From Cliona cf. orientalis (lineage: Eukaryota; Porifera; Demospongiae; Clionaida; Clionaidae), in contig OZ005700.1 in assembly GCA_963930775.1 (NCBI GenBank), forward strand, positions 8,070,609-8,134,608: a stretch of 64,000 nt of DNA, in the 5' to 3' direction. Both the position numbers and the translations under genes were made by a program. The notes under the pieces are model-generated. The model was not told the DNA's origin. It was given only the letters and a program-made list of their open reading frames with translations, and made no database searches. The number at the start of each line of letters is the position of its first letter. The first letter of the stretch is position 1. This document shows positions 45,084-55,145 of this stretch, one piece after another.

Positions 45084-48000
45084 TCTCTCATTCTAACATA
45101 ATAAACGGCTGCTTCATAAAGTTAATATAAATTGATTACAGGTAACGTGGACTTTATTCAAGAAACGGCACTCATCAGATTTGACCCTGTGAACTCTGAA
45201 CCCGTCATCTGTGAGATGCTACAGCTGGTCAATGACATATTCTTTGAAGAAACGGAGGTATTCTTTGTGGACCTCTCAAGCTCTGATCCAGCGGTAACAT
45301 TCGTCATTCAGACAGCTTCCATCTCTATCATCAATGATGACAGTATGTTACCTCTTATATAATAGCTAGATTATAAATTTATTTTTGTTCTTTTGTTTTT
45401 TTTGTTTCCGTAGCTCTTTTAGCTGTGGCCCAGTTTATCGATTCTAGTGATTTCTTGTTTATTGAGGGTGATGCTCCAAACCAGCGGCCACTCTTGGACG
45501 ACATCTGTGTTGAAATAGTACCACCTGGGTTCCCTGGAATTGCGCAAGTGGTTGTGTCCACTACTGATGCATCAGCGATCCGTATGTACTGTAACTGTAG
45601 CTATATTATACTCTGAATTGTTTGCCATTTCTCCAATGTTGTATGTACACAAAAGATTCTTTTATATCTCTATGCCCTTATCTAGCCTCTGACTATGGGG
45701 TATTTTAAGGCAAAATTTATAACTGCTTAGCATATAATACAGTAAGCATTATTCTTGATGGGTACTGCCATACAGCTGTTCCCATACTAAGGAATATCCT
45801 AACATTATTGGTTCATGTTGTGATGTACATGTATTGCAGGTGGTGAGGACTACAGTGGTGTATCGCAGACGCTCACATTTCCGCCAGGAATTGATGAACT
45901 TTGCACCTCGTTTATTTCCATCCTTGGCGATGATGAGATTGAGCCAACTGAGATAATCCTGATCAGTCTGACACCTGTCAACACCGACGTCGGTAACGGG
46001 CCTAACGTCATTGCCAGCATTCTTGATGATGACGGTACGTTCAATTTTACAGATTATAATAATTGTGTGACCCCTATCATTCAATGTGGACTTATTACAA
46101 GTTATTGAAGTCCTGAAGATATTTATTCCCAAACCTATAGCATGCACTACTTGAGACTTATATAATATATATTTTTTCTAAGGTGTGAATCAAATTTTTC
46201 TCATGTCAAATCTCGTGTTTTGACCCATTCTGCATGCCAGTGTGAAAATTATCTCTCCAAGTACTCCCAATTCCCCCAAATATTTTTCGCGCAGAAATCT
46301 TTTTTTTTTTTCTACTTAGTGAGTAATTTGCCCTTGTCTCCTTGCAGAGGTGGATGAGCCTATTGTTCTGATCAACGACACACCAGATGTGGAAATCAAT
46401 GAAGCAGCGGGCACTGCATCAGTGAGGGTGGATTTCACCCTGAGGAGTGACGTTGTCTTTGCTGAGTGTTCTCTAGGCGTCAACTTCCCCCCAACTGACT
46501 GTGAGGACCATAATATGTACTATATCCTTCATAATCTCCTTGTTTAGGAATAAATTTAGTGTGATGAAGGGAAGAGAGAGAGGGGGGGGGGTGGGGATCA
46601 CACTGGCCAGAGAAAAATTAATGGAAAGTAGTGTGCCCTCTCGTATGGTAGAAATAACTATTAAATTTTTTCTGGCCTAATGGTCCTAATAGATGACGGA
46701 AATACATGTATGTGACCAGCTATGCGAAGAGGGACCATTCCGATTTCGAGTATAGATAGTAGTATGAAACAAAATTTCTGTTGTGATAATGTCTAATTTA
46801 CTTTCTACAAATGTAATAATGAGTGAGTATACTTGTATCTGTGTATTACAAACACAGAGCGGATTTCGCATACAGAACAGTTTACTATGTACAGTATCAT
46901 ACAACAAGATATACCCTACAAACAAGAAATCTCAAACTTAATGGTTCTTTTTCTCATAATAATATTGTACTGGTCATATTAACCTTTAAAATCAATTCTC
47001 CTGTACTTGTATGTGAAATCCGCTCTGTGTTTGTATAATACACAGGTACAAGTATACTCACTATTACATTTATAGAAAGTAAATTAACAATAGAAATTTG
47101 TTTGTTTCATACTACTCGGAATCGGATGATCCCCCTTCAGAGTTCTCATAGCTGGTTTGTTCTGAATTCAATGCAGGTACGAGTAGAACCATACTCTTTG
47201 AAGGCATACCAGCTGACATGCGTGAGCCTCTGCCTTTTCTTGTCAGAGCATTCAATCAACTCGGACAGGAGGTGGGAAATGTGACGAGAAACGTCCGCAT
47301 TGGTAAGTCATCCAGCCTTGTCCCTTCACCCCGGCCCTGTGCATCAACTTACACCTAATGATGTAATGTTATTCCTTTAAATAATATAGGTTTCAATATG
47401 GACTGTTCTGTGCTGTTCATAAATATGGGAACGAATGATTTGTTTGTATTCGACCAAGATTCTGTCTTGATAGAGTGGGAGTTGGTTGGACCAGTGGAGA
47501 ACACCGAGTGCCGGCTCGAGACGAGAGTAGAAGGTGGAGATGACATCATCGGAGAGTATTCAATGTGTACGTTGGTCAACCATAATATTACCGCATTTAT
47601 TCCAATTGAACGCAAGCTAAAAATATTTACGATTTTAACTTTCACGTGATTTTCTGAGAAGTCCTAGAATGCGAATTTTCTTGCACTAGTTTGATAAACA
47701 TGGCAACATGCATTCACTGTATATTATGTGACGTGTAGAAACCAATCGATTTGTTTAGCTGCACTGAGAATAAACCAGAACTGTTCATTTACAGGACCTG
47801 GTGTATGTTGCTGATTTAGTATCAGGATATTATTGTAGCGTGCTGTACCAATGAGTACTCACAAACTATACAATGTCATGTACATGTAGTTTAGCTTAGC
47901 CTCGTTCCCAGGCCACTCCCGATATTCAATAATCTAACGCAGAAAAATGGGAGGCATGCGTGCAACATTGAAAACTCGGGAGTGGCCTGGGGACGAGGCT

Positions 48001-48173
48001 ACATGTGTAACTCTACTGCTGCCTCTTTCACCATGATGTTGAATGTTTCAATAGGTGATTCGCCTCACTTGGTTCAAGACCTGCCCCCCGGGAGGTACGG
48101 TGTGAAGGTCAGACCCAATGGAGAAAGTTGCGCGAGGAGAATCAGACGTACAATTGATTTTACAATTCAGTAA
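30424..48173 (+). CDS. Secreted NIDO / 17x Calx-beta extracellular protein
   Basis: 42 exons summing to 7485 nt (2494 aa). Exon 1 (30424-30648) has a signal peptide (LLTQVVVLLLLGSAP). It and exons 31263-31517 and 31776-32061 form a NIDO domain (FATW-like core FIATWFYVGYFD). Exon 32673-32921 encodes a Gly/Ser linker and a Cys-rich somatomedin-B-like module (STCC, CSCSRDCY, PCCHDI). Then come 17 Calx-beta repeats, each split over two exons (first pair 33111-33275 + 33537-33725, last 45414-45581 + 45840-46034), typified by VCV..., GTATG and IDDDxxE. Exons 46348-46500, 47177-47302, 47390-47566 and 48055-48173 give two Cys-containing Ig-like modules. No transmembrane segment, so it is probably secreted. 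Calx-beta domains bind calcium and dominate sponge aggregation factors; a role in calcium-dependent adhesion is inference. Repeats 9-12 are most alike, a sign of recent duplication. Start: ATG before the signal peptide; ATG 30427 is equivalent. Confidence 0.85.
33946..34150. mobile_element. TACCGTATRGCC-type MITE
   Basis: Left end TACCGTATAGCCGAAAATAT; the reverse complement of the right end reads TACTGTATAGCCGGAAAATT. About 205 bp in a Calx-beta gene intron, with AATTTGGCGGTT-like internal motifs. Same family as 55279-55728. Confidence 0.75.
36203..36358. mobile_element. Short inverted-repeat MITE
   Basis: Left end TATACGTGGAAATTTTTCC is mirrored on the right by GGTAAAAATTTCCACGTATA. About 155 bp inside a Calx-beta gene intron. 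Confidence 0.7.
36649..36754. repeat. TAGCCTCG foldback copy
   Basis: Bounded by TAGCCTCG and CGAGGCTA-like GTGAGGCTA ends, with degraded internal arms. It lies in a Calx-beta gene intron and belongs to the family seen at 16595, 47897 and 56647. Confidence 0.5.
43281..43530. repeat. TTTACYYAY minisatellite
   Basis: About 250 bp of 9-base units such as TTTACCTAT, TTTACTTAC and TTTACCCAC, with a higher-order block marked by AGATCTTGCATT (43354, 43438). It fills the intron between the two exons of Calx-beta repeat 14. Confidence 0.85.
46716..47155. mobile_element. Foldback element with CCAGCTATG ends
   Basis: Left end CCAGCTATGCGAAGAGGGAC; the reverse complement of the right end begins CCAGCTATGAGAACTCTGAA. 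Long imperfect arms run inward (for example GTATACTTGTATCTGTGTAT against its mirror near 47035). About 440 bp in a Calx-beta gene intron. Termini match those of the foldback element at 14034-14985. Confidence 0.75.
47897..48001. repeat. TAGCCTCGTTCCCAGGCC foldback hairpin
   Basis: TAGCCTCGTTCCCAGGCCAC at the left pairs with a right end whose reverse complement reads TAGCCTCGTCCCCAGGCCAC; the arms continue through TCCCGA. It is 53 bp upstream of the last exon of the Calx-beta gene. Confidence 0.85.
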
Positions 48174-48471
48174 TATTATTATTATTATTAAATTAAACTA
48201 TCGTAAGTTGTATAGTATGTTGCAGTGTGTATTATAGAATCGGAGTCTAATTCATTAGATAATGTTATTGAAAGAATATTTGATCTTGGTCAACAATTTG
48301 TGCATTGCATTGATTACAAAATTTTACAAGAGAACACCACCTATCGCTAACTACGGGAATATGCACTATTGTCAATTATTATTTTTACCACCAGACTCAT
48401 GTGTCATATTTAATTTGCTAGCTACTGCTGAAGTGTAATATTGTAGTTTTTATGACATTGTGTGCTCAGAT

Positions 48472-51165
48472 CTAGAGCTGTGTAGACACTTCATGAAAGT
48501 CTTGGAACAGGCCATGTGCACCTAGCGCTCTTCCCACATCCTCCTTAGCCGGCACCAAATTTTGCTGTGTCAATGTAAAAATTGAATATTACGAAGCCCT
48601 TTCCATACGGTGTCAAGTACGATAAAGTCTGGTACCTGTTCTAATTATTTAGATTTGTGTCCATTGAGGAAGGTACTAAATTTTCAAGCCATAAGTAACT
48701 ATATTTTGCTCAAAATTTGTGGTCAAAATGTACATGTAGGCTACTAACTAAGCCGTATTATATCTTGCATTTGTTATGAATATTGAATTTCACCAAAGAA
48801 AAAAATTCACAGCTGCAGCGAATCCACGAAAATTTTCAGCATCAAAAATTTAATGGCCATACAGTGTGTGTACGTTTGTGTGTTTATCTACGTGCGTGTG
48901 TATTATATATGGGGGGCCACCGGTGTTTAGTGAATGTGTGAATTTGGCAACAAGATGACAATAAAATTACTTTCAAAAATAGCATCTTATGCATACCTTA
49001 TCCATTTCCTTAATAGCAGCGGCTCCACTTTCACCATTTGCGTCAGTTTTCAGTGGCTGTAGGGTAAATAAAAGGACAATGTCATAGATTGTGCATCGTA
49101 TTATTAATAATAATAATACACTAAACTAGTGTTCCCCTATCTGTATAATACGGTACTGACATAAAATTTTTGTTATCTTCTTGGTGAGACATTACAATAG
49201 TTGATCACCTAGCTTTAGGGGGAACACTCCCTCGTGTCTTACAAGCTATAATTATTATACCATGTATACCTTTTGCTCAACTTCGTTCAAGCTTAAATTC
49301 GGTGCTGGCCCAAATGTACTGGTTGTAAGTGTAGTTTCCTGTGATATTATATAAAATTAATGTTACACATGAAATGCTAAGATAGTAGCCTGCTGCACTT
49401 GCTACAGTGTAGTATGTAGCTAGTGCTGTTCACCTTGTACCAACAGAGGAAGGAATCTACGTGACTTATACAAGTGTTATGCTTTCATATACAATCATGA
49501 TCATGTAGTAGCATCAGAAAGCCCGGGCCATCGTGCTTCTGTTAGCCACTAACCTTGATTGTTGATGGGGCTTCCGTGACAACTGAAACCTTGTTTTCCT
49601 TCAAGCCATTGGCACCGTCTTTGATATCATTTTGCACACCTCTGTCATTCTGTATGTGTGACGGGTGTAATTACCGGTATATTCCTCAAAATTCACTGAC
49701 ACAACATGGTCATACTAGTACTAACATTATACATAGTAGGTATAGCATTACTGAGACTCACATCAAGTGTTTCTGATCTGCTACCATTCTGTTGTCTACT
49801 CTCTGGAACTGTTTTTCCCGCAGTTTTATCAACAATCATGGGCACTCCGAATGTAACTGCAGTGTTATTTCCTCCATTACTTGTTTCGCTAACATTCCGA
49901 CCAACGACCCCACTTGGATCTTGGTAGCGCTGCTCCCTGTCGCTGCCCTCAATGCCATTAGCAGCAGCGGCATCAAGCTCCTCCATGCTGTCAAGAGTTC
50001 TGATCTTCATCAGGCGAGCGCCGCCATGTTTGGGTGGCTCTTGAAGCTCCCAATTGCTGAGAATTTCCCTTTTCACTGGATCTTGTTCTGAAGCAAAAGA
50101 GCAAAAATTAATAGCAATGGTTTTGAGATTAGTAGGTTTTTTTATTCCCTTACTCCATTGCTCAACTGAGGGATAAAGGCATGAAGAATAATGGGTAGTA
50201 TGTACCCCTCAAAAGAGCACTGAAGACTGAGCATACTAACCACGACAGTGTAGAATTCATTTTTTAAGTATAGAGAGGAGGATAATTATGATATTTGCCA
50301 ACTTACTTTTATTATGTTTGTGAAGAAGTCCAGCAAGCACACAACAAACAATGACAAACACAATGATGAGGACAACAACAATGACGATGACGATAATCAC
50401 AATATTGACAGTAGAGAGAGGCACTGACTTCCGAGTATCATCAACTGGGTCCACGACACTCGTTGATGCTGAGTCGCCGTCACCAGCAGTCGTACCACTA
50501 TCACTAGCTATAGTGCCAATTTCATCTGGCTCTGTAGTGGGAACCGTGGTCATGTCCATTGTCGTCATAGTCGGGAGGGGTGTGGAAGTCGACACTGAGG
50601 TAGAGAGGAGGGTGGTGGTGGGGGTTGGTGTGGGTGAAAGGGCGAGGGGTGTACTAGTGAAAGAAACTATTTCCAAAGATGAAGTAATCACTCTATCCTC
50701 GAAAATGGTAGTGGTTTCAATTCCAGTGTTCTGTATTGATGAGGAATCCATTGGGAGCACAGTTGCACTAGTTAATGTGGGTAGGAGTGTAGTAACAGAC
50801 TGATTTACAGCAGCACTGGAAGAAGAAACGACAGTAGTAGAAGGTAAAATGTCTCCTGAAGTAGTGGCAGGTGATATTGGTGTAGATGAAGTCATAGCCT
50901 GTGCTTCTGTTGTAGATAGTGGAATATCTGATGCTGATGTTTGCATGATCTGAGAGGTGATCACCATAGTTGCTGAGCTAACAATTTCATCAGTAATACT
51001 TGGAGATACCGTCTCTTCAGGCATGAGTAGTAAATCACTCATATCACCATCCCCTAACCCTGATCCTAGGCCCTGAGCCTCAACCATAAATTTCAGAGTG
51101 ACATCAGCTGACATCATCAACAAAGCGGCAGAGATAAAGAGAGTAATCCTGAGGTGATACTCCAT
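48472..51165 (-). CDS. Mucin-like type I membrane protein A (C-terminal STQL)
   Basis: Six exons: 51165-50307, 50087-49762, 49649-49554, 49338-49270, 49056-48997, 48564-48472; 500 aa. Signal peptide (LFISAALLMMSADV), a Ser/Thr/Pro-rich ectodomain of about 220 residues suited to O-glycosylation, one membrane span (VNIVIIVIVIVVVLIIVFVI), then a hydrophilic tail. Exons 2-6 encode only the tail and are joined in phase 0 except for the first junction. The tail motif KREILSNWELQEPP resembles LDIISKWEDTPN in protein B, and both proteins end in STQL, fitting a class I PDZ ligand. The last exon was found by its likeness to the last exon of B (EDVGRALG against EDMEKALG). Likely a surface adhesion or signalling mucin; partner unknown. 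Conserved extracellular domains are not recognised. Confidence 0.7.
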
Positions 51166-52601
51166 CCTTGCAGTTGTATTCTATGATTGCTAGACTCCGT
51201 GCACTGTGCGTTGATTGGCTACAGGCTCAGTTTATGTAGAGTTAGATACACTTCCACTCTGGAAGGCTTTGCTTGATCAATATTGAAAAGGAAGTGGCTC
51301 AGGATGTGTATGCATGTGCTCTAGCAGTGCTTATTGTAATAGAGAAGCCCTGGATAGTAGTTTACTATAGTGCAACAAGGAGCATCCTGACATAGCCCAT
51401 CTGGGAAAATTTTGCATCCCTATAATTAACCATAATGTTGTATTTTCCTTGTTGTTGACAATTTGTGGAATACATAAATATGTACCACCAAGTACAGGTG
51501 TGCACTACTTCATGACATACCAGTAGTATGTCCTATGACATCACCATACCTGCACGTGACCTGAGAGGTGTATCTCCTTGCATATAATTAACATCTACTC
51601 CAAAATCAACACTGGCCTACGATATTGTTGCAGCCATATCTGGTGGTGTTTGTTTGTGTTTCTCCATATGCATGCAGCTAATTCACTAGCTGGAGTGGCA
51701 TATGGCAGCTACATGTACACAGTGGTACTGTAGTGCAGGTAGCTAGTAGCTACTACGACACTCTACTACAAATCTATAGTTCAGATACACTATGTAGCAG
51801 CTGCCTTCAAGTGTGTCAGATGTTGAAAATAATACAACCGTTGATCAATACTTTAGTTTTTTGCAAGTATTAAGCTGCCAGAAAAAGCCACCTGTCACTT
51901 TTGGGATTGGGCTGTATGTGACTGCTAGTCTAGCACATACTGTTAGACGTTATTAACTATTAATGTCTATAATGAATGGCCATGCATGCAGCCAGCTAGT
52001 GAAGATGTTTGCTGTTACAGTAATTATCACCATGACAGATCAGCAAATGAAGCAATGCAAACGCGATCGCCAAATAGGCCCATGTAATGTCCATAAAAAG
52101 TGATGCATGAGCATTATTGTTAGAATGGGCTTTGTTTATTCAAGGTGGAATGATCATATATATACGCCTTAGACGCTGTTTTTGTTTGTTTTAGTGCAAC
52201 GACAACCATATAGTTGTTGGAGCCCATATCAGTATAGAATACCAATAGCAAAAGCATGATAAAAGGCCATGAAGTATGTATAATATTATTATACTTTCTT
52301 TTGAAATTTTAACATTTATAGCTGTGTCGCAAATCTATGGAGATTCTGGTGTTCAGTCTTATTTTCAATCCATAATAATATTATAATAATATTATTTGTA
52401 CATACTAAACTTTCATTTGTATTTTGTATGTGTAGTACTAATTCTTAACCTCTCTAGGAAATTTCATTGCTAATAAGTAGCTTCACTATGCTACGTGTAC
52501 ATTAATTCCTCCTTACACATTTTCCTCTAGTAACATCTAATTATTAGCTCTACCGATTGATTATTATGGATATCTATAATTATTAATTTGTATTTCAGTG
52601 A
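51166..52601. other. Intergenic region between the mucin-like paralogs
   Basis: About 1.4 kb of AT-rich sequence containing the promoter of gene A and the 3' UTR of gene B. I see no coding exon or clear repeat. Confidence 0.5.
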
Positions 52602-54963
52602 TCATAGTTGTGTGGACTCAACTTGACCGAGGTCTTTGGTGGCTGCTACTCCAAGCGCTTTCTCCATGTCTTCATTCGTAAAGAGAGAGAGGCCTCCAAA
52701 AGCATCGTCAGCACTTATGGATATGCTTGGGGGCTGTGCACGAGGAAAAAAAAATGTAATTATTGGATTGGTCATTTATTGATCTTATGCTAGCCTATGC
52801 ACTCCAGTCTAAGGTACAGCTAGTGAGTTATAGGGAACTAGCTCAATGTTTTGAGTATCTAATGCATGGCAGGTTTATGTCAACTGCATAGTTACTCAAC
52901 ACTCACACATGTTTACTCGTGCTGGTCATAATATTATATAGGCCATCTGTGTGTTGTGCATAGATACCTTGTCTGATGCTAAACTGACTGTCTCAGTCTG
53001 TGGTTTGGTTATTGTAGCAGCTGGCTCTGGCTCCTTAGAAACCTGAAAGATGTCAATTTTGACAACATTGAAAACAACACACTGAGATAAGTTGATCCAT
53101 TATCCACTAGGTACACATACACTCTTGGTAGCCAATACATTGTCTTGGTTGGAGGGTGAAGTTTCAGATTTTTCTTCCTGTACTTTTGAGGGTGAGGCAG
53201 GTTTATTGGACTGCTCTGTGTCAGAAGTCTTCACTTCAGAGTCTACGGCATGTTCAACTGCTGGAGCCTAGTGTAAATCATGCATATTATTAAATAACGT
53301 TTGGCATGAACTTGAAACCACCACGTATGAGTCACACACTGACCTTTATATCGGTTACTTGCCCTCCAATTATGGGAATCTGCACAGGTACTGGTTCAGG
53401 CCTAGTTCCCTCTTGTGCCTATTAAAGTATAGCATCAGTATACAATTTTAAACCATGCTGCTATATGCCACTCGACACGCAGAATACCTTTTCTTTTTCA
53501 GTTGGAACTGTAGTGGTAGTACCCGTAACACTCGTGTTATTCTACATTAATATTGTTTTTCTAAATCAGGAACATAATATGCACTGCATGGACTTACTGG
53601 TGCTGAATTCCCACCTGAGCTCCCTATATCAACTGCAGATTCTTCTCCTGCCTTTTCAATGGTGACTTCAACCAGCTTCTCATTCTCCCCCTCTTTAGTT
53701 GCCTCACCTTTCTCACTTTGACCTTCTTTCTTTTCTGACCCAGTGGGGCTTTCAGCTTTTGCTTCAACTGCTATTGGCTTCTCAGCAAAACCAAATGTTC
53801 CCACAGTGACATCATCCTCCTTGCTTTCTTTTACCTCTACTTTATCTGATTTTTCGTCTGAGCCTACTTTCCCTTCTTCCTTCTCTGGATCTGCCACTCC
53901 GTCATCAATCTTATCCTCACCATCTGCTTTATCATCTCCTTCTTCAGTAGTCTTCATGCTGAGCAATTGGATTTCGCTGGATTCATTTGGTGTGTCCTCC
54001 CACTTGGAGATTATATCTAGTGCAGTTGGCTGCTTCTTTCCTGAGGAGGAATAATTAATTAAAATGTGGACATGGCATAATTATTATACATACTAAGAGC
54101 TTACGTTTATAACGTCGGCAGTGTGCAATGCAGACAAGAATAATTGCACAAAGAACGACGACAATAAGTGCAATCAGACATCCAAGAACTATCCATAGTA
54201 TTGTCGTAGTGGTTATCTCTAGAGTAGAACCGGAGTTGTTGGGCGCTGCTGTTAAAGCATTGGTGGGCATTTCTATTATTGGTGGACTAGTAGTGTTGAG
54301 CATTGTAGTTTGATGATCAGTGGTGGACACACGCGTAGAACTGGAGATACCAGACACTACTGTTGTTGAAGTAAGATCTACTGTTGTGGATGCTGGATCC
54401 GGAAATTCTGTACCTACAGTAGCTATTGTCATTGATTGATTATGACTTGTAATCGTGGAATTTGTGGTTGGTTGAATGGTTGCAACACTGATCGTGGATG
54501 ATGGGGCTGTTAGTACATTTTGAACACAGGAGGGGGAGCAAGTAGGATTTGTACAATTATTATTATCAGTACATTCTGGAATAGGAGCTGGTGTAACAAT
54601 GCCCGTGGGTGTTATATCAGAGCAGATGAAATTCAATAGATCTACTAGACTCCAGCAGGTTGTACTATTATTATTTTCACAATTGCCAGACTGAGTGCAA
54701 TTAAACATACCATCAGTAGAATTTAACAAGGCTGGTTCAATTTCTATGCAGGTGTCATCAGATTCAATGACACCTCCACTGTTTTCACAAAGTAATCTTG
54801 TAGCATTAACTTCACAACTTATATTGACTTCAAATTTCTGTGGCAAAATCAGTTGAACAGAAATATTAACAGTGACAGCAGTAGAACAAGCAACTTCAGC
54901 ATCAACATAACAAACAGCAAGCAGTAAGCAAGAGAGCATGGCAATTTTCATCACAAGATCCAT
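52602..54963 (-). CDS. Mucin-like type I membrane protein B (C-terminal STQL)
   Basis: Seven exons: 54963-54105, 54040-53598, 53541-53488, 53418-53344, 53267-53121, 53042-52968, 52733-52602; 594 aa. Signal peptide (IAMLSCLLLAVCYVDA), an N-terminal Cys-containing region of about 130 residues rich in N-x-S/T sites, a Ser/Thr mucin-like stalk, one membrane span (WIVLGCLIALIVVVLCAIIL), then a long acidic Lys/Glu-rich tail ending VESTQL. Exon 1 is 859 nt, exactly as in protein A, and the exon layout is parallel, so the two are paralogs although the ectodomains have diverged (A lacks the Cys region). Likely a membrane mucin whose tail binds a PDZ scaffold; this is inference. Confidence 0.75.
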
Positions 54964-55145
54964 GTTGACTAGCTATAGCTTACACTATGATATCACATTT
55001 GCAATCTGTGAAGAAAGTATATTATAGCTTAGCTATAAGTACAATGCAACAAGGAAGTTTACACTACGGAAAATATTCATGTTGAAATAACAATATCGAT
55101 AATATTATGACATTGTATAGCAACAGTATGAGAATCTACAAGCTT

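Noticed and set aside
30424-48173. Many separate small Calx-beta genes
   Set aside because: Splice sites of matching phase join all segments into one frame with a single signal peptide and a single stop.
50351-50803. Plus-strand ORF of 150 aa
   Set aside because: Shadow of the mucin-like exon 1 on the other strand; no start context or recognisable domain.
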